Shown here: in pieces, positions 50,040-61,900 of the stretch
How positions within the stretch are numbered: position 1 is the first letter of the stretch
How the letters are laid out: each line of letters opens with the position of its first letter
Assembly: GCA_023078555.1 (NCBI GenBank)
Contig: CM041196.1
Span: forward strand, 8,567,985 to 8,631,984
Length of the DNA: 64,000 nt
Origin: Ulva prolifera
Lineage: Eukaryota > Chlorophyta > Ulvophyceae > Ulvales > Ulvaceae
Direction of reading: 5' to 3'
Notes under the pieces: generated by a model
The model's database searches: none
The model's input: the letters and a program-made list of their open reading frames with translations, nothing else
Told to the model about the DNA's origin: nothing
Position numbers and translations under genes: made by a program

Positions 50040-51811
50040 ATGGGAGGCAGTGCTAGTCGAAAGGTCGCGGTGATCGCTTCTCTTGCGGCTACTCAGACCA
50101 GCCTGCAGTGCACCAAAGCAGAGTCCTTCGACCCAGGTATGTTGTCACCGTCACGCGAACACAACTTTGGCGCATTGGAAGTTGTGACGTGAGCTCCATG
50201 GCTGCGTTGCGCAATAATGGCGGACCTGCCGTCGGCTCAGGCAGCGGGCCAGAGGGACGTGGCCTGTTCGTGCAGTCGGTGCCTGTTTGGGAGAGACCAT
50301 GCCTGACAAATATACGGCCTCGACCCGATTACCGCTGTTCTGGCCGCTAAGCAGATGTTCTCCCGGTAGTGCTACAGCATGGCAACAAATGTTCACTTGA
50401 GTCAGCCAGACAGATGTTTGGTATTCCAGGAACCATCCTGGTCGGTCGAAATCCATACCTACCGATGCCTACTGATGTCCACTCTACATTCAACATTTCT
50501 CCGTACGTTTAAGACACCGTGGTGTTGCTCTATCGAGTCAGAGAAGCATTGCTGTGCAGGTCTCGGTCATGATCAAAGGCCACCAAGGGGCACCTTGGTT
50601 ACATACGTTCACACGTGGCGCTCATTTGCCATGTTGCATCCAGGCGTAGACTTCGTTCTGAGCACTTTCGAGAGCTGGCGCAGAAGCGTGGGCCATTATC
50701 CAGGTCACAAACTTGACCTTGTGGCCGTAATGACAGAGCTGGTGGCTGAGAAGCTGCAGCAGCATGCAACGATTGGACATATATGTAATATACGGAAGCT
50801 TTCCAATGATGTACTTGCTGGTGCTCAAAGTGCAGTGGATGATGAGACGCCCAAGCTAAAGCTACATTCTCAATGCTGGCTGCTGACACACACCTCAGCG
50901 CAAGCACGTGAGTGGGAAGGATTCCCGTTGGTCCATGACATCCTGCATGTGGCGTCCGATCAATTCAAGCGGTTTACGGACGAATTCCGCTATGACAAAG
51001 TCATCATGGTACGTCTTCGTACTGTATGTTCTCGGGTGGCATGTCAAATGCCATTAGGTTCCACAAGTCGACAGCTGTGTTTGTGTGATTTGCCTGCTCG
51101 CAGGTTCCAAACGGAGCAATAGTCACACCTCTGCTGCCAAAACTCACAACAGATCTGCTTGCGTTCAACCATGGAAGCTACTCATGGCACCCTGAAACCC
51201 GCCAGAGACTGCAAGCCGCTGCGCTTCAATTCAACATATCACATAGCGGTCAGCATGGCATTGGGGATGTTTGGGCGGGCCCCACACAGACCATTATTGA
51301 CCTCTCTAAGGCATCTATGGACCTTCTTCATCAGTTACTATCGACAACTTTCAGACGCACTGAGGACCCGGAGTCTTCATTGACGGAGTGGCTGGAGGAC
51401 ATCGAGTGGGAGGACCAGACTGACCCCAGCAGTAGTGCTGGTCTGCAGCCGTGGAATGTGGGACATGTCGTGCAGTATGCAGCAGAGCTTGCAGTCAATC
51501 AACTATCATGCAACTGGACGTGGGACGAAAGATTGGGACCATCCGCTGGAGCACTGCACAGTGGGACGATGAACGATGCCGCAGTCATCCCACCAGCAAC
51601 AGTAAATGGGGCATTCAATCTGCACCAGCTGCTCCGCAACACCCATGCCTACTGCTCTGCTTGGGCAACAGGGCTCAAAGGCAAGCCGGGAAGTCTGCTG
51701 CATTTTGCGGGACTGATTGCTTGCCAAGGCTCCGAGACGGATGTTCCAAGTGGAGAACTACGGTATGCGGAGTCTGTACAAGCGCCTGCAGCCCGGCAAG
51801 GACAGCCGTGA
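50040..51811 (+). CDS. Unrecognised multi-exon gene with MGGSASRK start
   Basis: Exon 1 (50040-50136) reads MGGSASRKVAVIASLA and ends at a strong donor (CCA G|GTATGT). A start of M-G-G-x-x-S-type with following basic residues fits an N-myristoylation signal (inference). A later exon ends at 51008 (ATG|GTACGT) and carries VDFVLSTFESWRRSVGHYPG, LDLVAVMTELVAEKLQQHA and HDILHVASDQFKRFTDEF. It joins in phase 0 to an exon from 51104 that stays open to 51811: VPNGAIVTPLLPKLTTDLL, WAGPTQTIIDLSKASMDLLH, LTEWLEDIEWEDQTD. The text is protein-like (amphipathic helices, Trp, few Arg runs), but I recognise no family. Exons between 50136 and about 50640 are unresolved. The 3' end may instead splice near 51735 into a frame reading NYGMRSLYKRLQPGKDSRE. 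Confidence 0.4.
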
Positions 51812-54454
51812 GGTCAGTGACATCGTTGTACGTCTGATACCAGCATGTGGCTCTTGTGACATCAAGAGTCTTGTGACATCTGTAAGCTATGGTGGCATCA
51901 TGATGCTGTTGCTCAGTTTGTATCCAAGGACAACATGATGTTGGCATGTCCAGATACGTGCTGCTTCCGGTGGATTGCCTGCCAGCTCGCATACATCAGC
52001 TTATCTATGGCACCCAACCGCTGTCTGGCCTGCCTCAATGCAGGTGGAAACGTCTCTGCGGAGCGTCACTCTTTGGGGAGCTAAAATTTCATGTCGCCGA
52101 GCAGTACACTGTCAGCGTGCTTTGATGGCAGGGGTCCAGCCGCTCAGCAGCCGTGCTTTCCAGAGGCACAGAGGGAGTCTTTGAGATGCATCCTGTAGTT
52201 TGTTTTTGGACTTCGGCACCCCAGTTCTGCCCAAGGGCTCCGCCGGAACTTCTGTGTTGCAAGTCCAGACCTCCAGACGCGTGCCGTCCTTCATACGACC
52301 ATACACGCGGCAGCACGTGCTGGATGAGGTGTGACTGAGGAGATCACACATGGTAAAATTCCTTATCGTACAACCAGCTCCCAGCAGTGCTGTTGGTGGA
52401 CATATGCCGCATCCATGCACAAATTCACATGGTGTGTCACACCGTGTGTGTAGTTGCTTGCATCTGAGACTGAGTAGCCAAACCACTGCACCTGGCGTCG
52501 CAAGCTGCATTGAACACACATGCACACACATCTATCGCGCATGGCCATTTAAGGGCTCAAAATATGCGGGCATTTTTGGAGATATAGACTGCAGCGGCTG
52601 CGCGTGCAACCGAGCTTCCTCTCATGATCAGGGAGGCATCTGTGGATCGACGCAGAATGTTAACACGTAGTAATTACTATCATTCTGATCGATGGAACCA
52701 CTCCGGTCCATATATTCTGCATGTTTTGAGACCCAGCTTCTCGGCCCTCCACTCTGGACCTGAGGGCTGGCCAGAGCCGGCTGGCCCTGCTTCATGGGGG
52801 CATCAACGCTGAAAATGAAGCAGCGGCCCTTGCAGGCTTTGCCCTTGCAATTGCTCAAGGGCATGCTTGAGGCTTAAGCGCATGCTTGAGGTGGGGTCAG
52901 CTACAACAGTTACTACGTGAGCACCAATACAGAAGGGAGCACATACCCTGCACATGCTTCTGCACATGTGATATCACATGGTGTGCAGCCTGTGGGAGGC
53001 CCTCCTGCTGTGCACGTTTGTAGGCACCATTGATCCTTGCGATGCATGTATGTGTCACCCTCACATGATACACATCCCGCAGTGATCTGCCTGCGTAGCG
53101 CAAGTTGTGAACCGAAGAATGATGTAAAGTGGTACTACCGCCCTGAAAATATTTAAAATCTTCAGCGCCCAATGGGGTGCCCTTCGCTAGGACCCGGCAG
53201 ACTTTCCTGTTCGGAAGGAGCCGACCGCATTATCTCGAGGCAGAGATGGGCACGGTCGTGTACGAACGAATCGCGACAGTCTGGATCTGGCCCACATGAT
53301 CATGACTGTCGACACGGCCACGCCACAACTCCCAACACAGCCGGCTGTTAGCGCTCTGTATAGATGAGCTGCTCGTTGCGCGTGCCGGATCGGTGGTGAT
53401 GAAGTTGTCGACAGTCCAACGTGCCGCACATCGATATTCTGTGGAGCTCGAGCCATGGAGGCCTGTTGCAAGGACAGCTAGGACACATCACAGCCACGTG
53501 TGGCTCATATGCGCTGGCGTGCACGTGCCTCCTCGTGCGGCGAATCAGAGGTCAGATCAGTTTGCATTGGCACACGTCCTGCACACGCTAACAGTGAAGA
53601 TGACAGACGGGGCACGGTGACAGAACTCTCGAGATATAGATTCAGCACTTGGACACCACTTACGCTGAAAGGGGCAAAGGGCACAGGGCAAGTCCAAGCC
53701 TTATATAGTCTTTGGCGTATGCAGCCTAACATCGCAGTTCAACCTTGATCATGACAACAACATTATCTATGTGGCTACAGCATGTCATAATACGCGTTAT
53801 CGTCTTGATCTTGTCATGCACGATGCAGCAGCATGCATGGTCGTCATCTCAGCGTCCAACACGCTGACCCTAAACCCCACACGTGGGGCCTCAGATATCC
53901 GCATCCATGGGCCTCTCCTTCGAAGGAGAGGCATTCATCTGTAAGCTGCTGAGCACATCCAGAACCTTTGTTCGCTGAAAATGCAGTCGCGACAGCGCTT
54001 GACGGAGTGAGATGCGCCAGGGATGGCGCTAGAGCTGTGGAAACATCCACGTCGACGTCGATCTCGAGATATGTGACCGCGCGCAGATCTAGGTCTATAG
54101 ACGATTCAATACACGTGCAGAGTGCAAAGTCCGATGCTGCCATGCGCTCGCACCGCAAGGCCTCATAGCACGTGCACATCTGACTATGGACGGCATGCTC
54201 GGAGTTCAGAGGCAGCAATAGCACTGCACCCAGTCGGCCGCGGCTTAGTGAGAGTGTGCAGTGCCATGTAGCCATATGCATTGCTGTCAAGGCACCGTCA
54301 CGACGATCCAAAGCCATGCCCTTTCGTGGATCCAGAAGAACGGAGGCAAACCCAGCGTGACTTATGTCTACACATGTAGTGCTTTGCCGGCTGGGATGGG
54401 CCTGTGAGCGTGGTGGAGCTAATCGGGTTGTGGCTGGACGCAGATACATCCGTC
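51812..54454. other. Interval of about 2.6 kb without a supported gene
   Basis: It includes a minus-strand segment at 52947-53090 that looks like an internal exon: tacgcag acceptor, an open frame (SLRDVYHVRVTHTCIARING onward), and a consensus donor (G|GTATGTG). Another open minus frame lies at 52112-52531 and a 201-codon one at 53844-54449. I could not chain them into a gene. No transposon signature was seen. Confidence 0.35.
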
Positions 54455-57400
54455 ATGGCGGTGGAAAGATGCCAGAGGAAGCCATTCAATTCGGAAATTT
54501 ATCCTGACACTTGCCTTCTGCTGTATGTCGACGATGACGTTGTAAACCAGCAAGTACTCGACATGCTCCTGTCGACGAAGTCGGAGTACCGAGTACTTCT
54601 AGCTTGCGACCAGCAAGAAGTTGAAGACGTTCTGCGAGATGAAGCTTGCCTGCCGGACGTGGTTTTTATGGACAACCAATTGGTTGATTGCACTGGTGTG
54701 CAGGTGCGTCCAAGGGCGTCCAAGGGCGATCAGCGTGCATGTCGCCACTGGCACCAGCTTAGTAGCAATTTAGTTGTATATTGTAGACTGGTGCTGCTGC
54801 AGCTGTCCATTCGCTGCCTCACGGCTGTGTTGCATGCCAAATAGTTGACACACAGCTCGCTGCGCCGGTGAACCACCTCGTCGTTTTCATCATCCGAGCG
54901 AGCATCATCGACAGAGGCGACTCTTTCCACTGATCGTGCGGGAGGGATGATTACAGGTGATAGCGTGGATGCGCCGACGCTACTCCGAAGATCTAGTGTT
55001 TGTGATGTGCACCGCCCTGTCACAGCTAGAAGCCACAAAACTTGCGGCCGTTGCTAGGGCGGAAGGCTATCTGTGCAAGCCATACACGATGAAAGATCTA
55101 TTGGACCTGCTGTCCAATCTGAGGTCGACTTGGCACTCCTGTGCACTGGGGTCGGTCCCAGTCGTTGGGGCAGTGGCTTTGGCCGATTCCAAAGCGCGTG
55201 CCCAAAGTCAGAATGACCTCAGGACAGCGCAAGGTGTGTTCGATGCGAGGCTCGCATTATTTTGCATATTCTGCAGCATGCTCTGTTTCTCCTGCCTGGC
55301 TTCAGAACAGGGCGCTGTGCAGCACTAGGTGGCCACTTGGTCAGCTGGAGTTGTTTCCGCTGCATTGCAGCTCCAAGTCATTATGGGGTCTAAGTAATTA
55401 TGGCTCTGCATTCGGCTGGGCGCCTGCAGTGGCATGTGTTAGCTTGCACTGGCTGATGTCGACAAGCAATTCGCTGTTGTTGCTACAGGCAAAGCATCTG
55501 GCAAAGCAGGCTCTGACTTTGGTGACGTGCCAGGCCCTGTCCCTACGGATGCAAGAAGCAGATTAGATCAAAGTGATGCTGTGCACCGGGCATACAAGCG
55601 GCTTCCCACAACAGGTCCGAGTCCCTCCAGTGCCCAGCCTGGCAGCGCTGGCGCCCAGGCGCGACCACGAGCATTGCGTCCACAATTTCGGCATCTGTTT
55701 TTAATGCAGTCCCCAGCTGCGCCTCCCTTGCAGCGTACTAAGGGAATAGGCAGCCAGCTTTCACCGTGCCGGGTGCCCCCCAACGCCGCTCCTGGCCTCT
55801 TGACAGTGCACCCCAGGTCTGGCAGAGCTATAGGAGTTCAGGGCCATCTGCCGTTGCGCTTGCCCGTGTTGCATCCAATGTGCCTAGTGCAGGTGACAGC
55901 GCATCAGCCAGTACAGGACTGAACTCGGCCACCCGGTCACTGGCCACATGGCTCCTGTCGCCCAAGCTACCTGCGACACAGGCTGTTCCACGCACACGCT
56001 GTGTGACGGAGGAGTGCCAGCAGGACCACCTGGCCAACGTCATGCACAAGAAGGCCAGTGCATCATGGCCGCTGTCAGTGGCGTCAAATTATTGTCTACC
56101 AAGCCCGACAGGAGGGCAATCGTGTGCACTGGCGAGCTCGGCATATCGTGATGGCTGTGCTTTGGCGCCTGGCAATGTATATCCGCGGGGCTGTTCTAGT
56201 GCGTCCGTAGCGCACAGGCAACCGTGGCTGGTCGGTTACGCTTCTGCACAGCTTCCGCCGTACGGCTCTTCGCTGAGGCCGGCAATGGGCGGAGGAGCAC
56301 ATGATGGTGTGTCTACATCTTCCTCTTCATCAGCAGCACATAGATGCTGCAGTGTGCATGCTGAGTGCCAGGCACATGCCACGACCAGTGCCATGCCCGT
56401 CGTCTTGTTGTCGATGGCTGATTCCGCATGCCATCCAGACATGTCATATCACATGTCCAGGTAGCATCCACACGAAGCAGGCACGCCATGTGTTGCGCCA
56501 CTGATCTGATGCGTGTGCATTATCTAGGGGGCATGCTTGCGCAGGACCCCGCTCGTGGCACAGTGAGTCTGGGCCATCGCGGCCTGGCGGACCACCAGAC
56601 ATCACAAGTGGGTTCAATGACAACCTTGAGGCCTTTGCAAGGCTGACGTCCAGAGACAACTGCTCAAAAACAAACTCTTTGAGTGAGCCCACTGTGCATG
56701 TCAGGTGGCCTGGCGCACAGGCCGCCGGTGCTGCCGCAGTGCGTTGCCCCCTCTGCTGTGTCCCTTTGTCTGACGGTGCCTTCACCGGTTGCAGTCATGC
56801 AAGCCCTGGCGCATGCAGGCCAACAGCGGCGCCCAGCCCTCGGGCAGTGCCTCTGGAGCCGGCCCCTCGCAGCGTGTCTTCATCACGGCTGCATGCGTCC
56901 CCGGTACGCTGGCGGCGGCTGACACGATACCCCCGCCCGGGTCTGCTAGCGTGCACCGTTCTGGCGCCAGCACAGATGCAGGGGGCAGCCAAGCAAGCGG
57001 AGCGCTCCAGGACGATGATTGCATTTCGTGTGTGAGGCCGCCTTTCATACCAGAGCCGCAGGAACTGCCTGGACGTTCGACATATCGCAACGTCGATGCT
57101 AGGGTGCCTGTTGCTGGCTGGGGCCCTGTGTGGGTCAGGCTGTCGCCTCAGAAGGATGGCAATGGTGGGATCGAGTACACCGTGGTTCTTGGGGAAGTCG
57201 GGGCCGGTGCAGAAGAGACGGCGGACACAGCTGAGAAGCTGCGCGCGGCGTGTGCGGCCACCCAAGAGGTCCTGGAGGCTGAGCTGTCCACCCTGAGTAT
57301 CGCCCCAGGTGAACTGGTGCGGTGCATGGTCGCAAGCGCCGCCTGATATGGTCGGGGCCAGTGACTGACGCCACGGTTGCTGTGCAGGAGGCTGCAGAGA

Positions 57401-57678
57401 TTGCATGTGCTGTGCAGCACGTCATCAACGTGCTGAGCATGCCCGCGGCGTGCACAGATGAAGGTGCAGGCAGCGTTCTGCTGGCTGAAGCAGATGACCA
57501 CCTGTGTCTTGACGACCTGCTGCAGGTTTTGGGCGCGACCAACGCTCGCAAGGCCGTGCACAACAAGGGTCTTACGCTTTCAGAGCTGAAGTGTATGAGT
57601 GCAATGGAGGTCATGCAGCAAGGCGTGGTCGTTTTCCCAGAGCTAGAAGCGGTGATGGATGCCTTGCACAGCCTGTGA
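54455..57678 (+). CDS. Receiver-domain (response-regulator-like) protein
   Basis: Firm exons: 54455-54703 and 54957-55233, with 55489 onward (phase 1 entry) next. Together they make a CheY-like receiver: acidic cluster YVDDD, phospho-acceptor Asp in DVVFMDNQL, VMCTALSQ with the switch Thr/Ser, and LCKPYT with the conserved Lys. No histidine kinase, MYB-like or other output domain is visible. The receiver follows almost directly after a 20-residue start (MAVERCQRKPF; the frame is open upstream without another ATG). After it comes a long Ala/Pro/Ser/Gln-rich region whose exon structure between about 55614 and 56800 I could not settle. The last exons, 56819-57316 and 57388-57678, join in phase 0 and end with helical text (EAAEIACAVQHVINVLSM, LDDLLQVLGATNARKAV). 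That the 5' receiver and 3' exons belong to one gene is inferred from strand and spacing. It could be two genes. Confidence 0.6.
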
Positions 57679-58975
57679 GCAGCCAACTCAGCCCTGTTTG
57701 GAATACACCGAGCCTGCAGCGGATGTTGGAGGCAGTGGTAGTCAATACCTGCCCCAGTGCGTAGTGTGCAGGTGTGGACCGGTTCATGCGGCTTCCGGTG
57801 CCAACAGGTGCTCAGCACAACTCGTGCTGTGGATCACGCAGTTCAAATGAAAACCAATGACTGTTTGGTGTGCGCTTTGAAGAGACTGCGTGGCGGTGCG
57901 TGTGGCTTTGTCCGGCTAGCCACCGCCGACGCCCCCAGAGCAGGTCATGCCCGAACTGCACAGCCCTCCCAGTGACGTGACGATCATTGCTTTACATACA
58001 CCTGGTTTTTGAAGGCAACTCCAGTTGCAGCGGATTTGTACAGTTGGTCATACCAAAACATGTGGTGTTTTGAGTGTGTAATGGCCATAGAATAATGCTG
58101 TCGTGATGATTGTTGCTTGTAACATGTTGATAGATGTCTGCAACACGAGGTTGTGTGTTGGGCATTCAGTGTGCAGTGAGAACGCATTTCAGCATCAGTC
58201 GCTCACAGCCTTCCGGTGTCTCGATGCCACATGCAATGCACCCAGTGAGTGAACCTTCGCACGAGTGACAAATGTGTCAAGTGAGAATGTTGCACAGCTG
58301 GCCGCAGTGCACAAACGAGGAGGGGGGAGCATCATCCCACTGAACTGCTGCGCAGTGACAAAAGTTCGACCCGAGTTGCATGTAGGTTTTGCTGCATAAA
58401 TCAAAACGTTGACTGGGTTCCCATTGCTTCCTGCCTGATTGCAACTGCGTGACACTTTGCACTCTAGTGCCTTGATGAGGCACAGGCATGCTCGCTAGAA
58501 GTATGATGGCTGCGAATAGATGTGAGACACCTGATCTCAACATGACAGAGGTGTCGGGTTCGTGTATTGTTTGTTTCAGCAACCATGCTTCAAGAGGAAC
58601 GTTTGATCAAGAGAATCCTGTCCAACACGCCTACATCGGTCACCCTTGTATCAAGAGAAGCTGTCGGTACAATCGACACCAGCGCTGCCACCATCTGAAC
58701 TTACAGCAGACATCCGCGATGTCAGCTCCAACGATCTCTGCCCGTGACTTTGGTGGCAGGCGCCGGCATTGGCGGATCTGACGGCGCAGTGGCATTGCAG
58801 TCATGAATCAAGTCAGGAAAGACAAACGTCTACCAATGCAATCTGTGCTTCTGCGCGACCAAACCACGACAAAGTGGTGGGGCCAGCAACATCGAAGTAT
58901 TATATATGCCATACAATGCATACTCAACCTAGCTGCATGGCCGCACCACAGCAATGAGGCAGGCACTTCCAGAAA
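57679..58975. other. Convergent intergenic interval, about 1.3 kb
   Basis: This is the 3' side of both the receiver-domain gene and the RAP gene. Composition drops relative to the RAP exons. No coding signature, repeat or RNA gene was seen. Confidence 0.5.
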
Positions 58976-61900
58976 CTAACGGGAGCTAGAGCCCCGCCCT
59001 GCATCCCCACCGCTCGCACTGTGGCACTGTGGGCGCCGCTGCGCCTTGATCTGGCGCAGGGCGGCCCTCTTCAGCAGCTGCTGCTTGCTCAAGCGCCCCT
59101 GCTGGTACTGCAGCAGGTTCACCCGCGCAGCATCCACACGGGCTGGCTCGCCGCCATCGTCCCCGCCGCTCCTCTCTTGCTGGTCACTGACCCCGCTGTC
59201 CACGCTGCTGCACACCCCCAATGGTTTGGGTTCTGCCTCCGGCGGCATGCTCCGCGGCGCCGCGGCGCCTTCTGCCATGGAGCCCCCCCAGCCGTGCCAC
59301 GTTCCGCGCGCCCGCGAGAGCGCCCCCGGTGGCTGAGCTACCTCCAGCCCTGCGTCCCTACCCTCACGCATGCAGCCCTCCCCAGCGCCACAACCGTCGT
59401 CCAGTAGCTGCCGCAGATACTCCAGCCGCTCTGCCGGCTCTCGCGCCTTCCATTCGTAGAACGGCAAAGCGACCGCTCGCACACCACAGCGCCGCAGCAG
59501 GCGCCGCTTCAGGCGCGTCGGCCCAAGTGCATGCTGCGGCCGGTTTGCTGCAAAATGCAGCGGCCCGTCCACCTCGAGGGCCAGGCCCGCCGCGGGCACC
59601 CAGATGTCGACGGACATGCCTTGGACACAGCCCTCGCTCACACACTCGTGCCCAAGCTCGCGCACGGCGGCCTCCACGGACGCCTGTAGCCGCGTGATCC
59701 CGCGGCCCATCGGCCTCCACAGCCAGCTGTGCGCCACCTTGTTCCTGCGCACGCTGCGGTCCCGCCGTCAGTTGTCTGTCTGCACGCCTCACAATCGTGC
59801 GAGGAGGCGCTCATGCGCAGTGCCCAGCAATCACATCGCGCGGAGCGGTGCGGAGCTCTTCCAGGATGTGGCTCACACAGAGGGGGGGGGGGGCAGCTGA
59901 GGCACCAGGGCAGCCCCGCCCGACATGGCACAGGGCACAGTCTCGAGGCCTGTGCTGCTGGTGTCTGCAGAGTCATGCACGGCAGGCAGCAGCACAGCAG
60001 GCGCACACGACTGCAGCATGTGACTCGGCTGCCGGCACGAGAGGTGCTGCCGGCGGGCGGGGTGGGAAGGCCGGACTCGCACCGTGTGGCCCCCAACCAG
60101 TACAGGCCCCCCAAGAGGTCCTCTGGCTGGCCGTCGTGCAGCCATGCGTGCGAGCTGTACCACGGGGCCTCGAGCCGTAGCGCCAGGTCGACCTGTGCGA
60201 GCTGCGCCAGCTCCACCGTGTTCAAGTGGTCTCCCCGTGCAAACGCCTCCTGCACAGCCGGAGCCGCGTCAGCGGACAGCAGCCGCACACCATCAGAGAT
60301 CCGCCCCAATAAAAGTGCCACAGCATGCTGCTGCGACTTGAGGCGATTTGTGCCACAGCCCCACACGCACAGCAACTCAGCGCTTCTGCGCAGCTGGACA
60401 GGTGTAGTGGCTATGGCGGTACGAGCGGGGTGCCGGGGGGCGCGTGGTACTAGGGGCGCTGGGGGGCGCGCCTGCAGCAGCGCTTTCAGGGCGTCGCTCT
60501 GGGAGTGCTCCTCTGCGACGGCGCTCGCCCACAGCGCCACCGTCAGTGCCTGCGGGCTCGCGGCGCGGCGGTGGTGTGCGAGGAAGCGCTGCCCGAGCCG
60601 CAGCAGCCGCCGCTCGTCCGCCGTGCCGCACGCCAGCGTTGCGCACGCATGCATCGCCATGCACACGGCCTGCGCATGCATGGCCATGCCGGGGTCCTCT
60701 TCCTGCCTCCTCTCCTCGCGCAGGGCGGCGGTGAACGCCGCGGCGAGCAGGGCGCTCGTGCCGGGGCTGACGTGGGCGAGGCGGCCAAAGGCCCAGAGGC
60801 AGGTGGCGGCGGACTGCACGCCCATACCGGGCGCACGGGCACGCTGCGCTGCGCAGTGCTCCAAGTGCGTCAGGAAGTCCGCATGGTGGAGGGAGACAGT
60901 CGCGGCAGCCCATAGCATGTTGGAGATCGCCACCTCACTCTGCATGCATGCCGCCAGCGGTGAGCGCCGAGCCTGCTCACCGGCACACCGCCCCGACGCC
61001 ACTGCCCAGCACCGCTGCTGCATCACACGCTCTACCCTGGCATCTACACGTGCCAGACAGGCACCCGCCCTGGCTCTGGGGCCTCGCGTGGAGGCCACTT
61101 TCGCCTTCGGCAAGCAGCTGACTGCATCTCGGTGACGGTGCCTGTGTCGGCAACGTAGCTGCAAGCAGACTCTGCCGCAGGAAGGGCAGCAGTACAGGGG
61201 ACCTCGTGGCGGCAGCTGCACCCGCAGCGCATCCCCTGGCTGTGCTGCGCATGCGGCTGCTGAGCGCAGCACACACAGCACACACTGTGCGCGGGTGATG
61301 GCGCTGCGGCCGGCCGGCGTGTTGGCGGGCGCACCTGCATGCTGGGGCGCTGCGCCGCGACGACGTGCATCAGCGCATGCATGATACCCGTGACCGGCAC
61401 CTCCGGCCAGCACCGCTGGAGCAGCTCCGGCACGCGGGTGCCGCTGTAGTCCAGCGCCGAGGTGTGCACCGGGGCCCCCCGCCGCTCCGGGGCCTGCGCG
61501 GCCTTCGGGCCCCGCGCCGCCACGCGCGCCTCTGCCACAGTCGCATACGACCACATCAGCTGTGCCAGGACGTCGCCGTTCAGCTGGGACAGCTCCTCTC
61601 GGCCTGCAGCGACGCGAGAGCCTCGTGTCACATCTACGGGCAGCACAGGGCACGTCCAATGGGCTGAGGGCGGATTGGAAAGTAACCCCTCTTTCGGGAG
61701 GTCGTGGGTTCGATCCTGCGTGCGCTTCGAAGAGACGAAGCAGCCGCGCGTGAGCCCCTGACTTAGCACAGAAGGAGGCCCTTTGCATCGTGTACAGTTG
61801 TCTTGAGGGATGAGGCAGGTGGTTCCCCCCATAGCATATGCGCTCCCGGGTATCCGGAGTTGTCAACACCATAGGTAAGGATGTGGCTAGGTAAATCTGA

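Noticed and set aside
53844-54449. Minus-strand open frame of 201 codons next to the receiver gene
   Set aside because: No signature, no splice support, and it ends where the receiver gene begins. I cannot separate it from chance.
59729-61135. Plus-strand open frame of 468 codons
   Set aside because: It is antisense to RAP exons that carry clear LWA repeats and a RAP domain; Ala/Arg/Ser-rich shadow frame.
61655-61760. Functional tRNA gene
   Set aside because: The B-box is good but the T-stem has mismatches and no acceptor or anticodon stem pairs; at best a tRNA-derived repeat.
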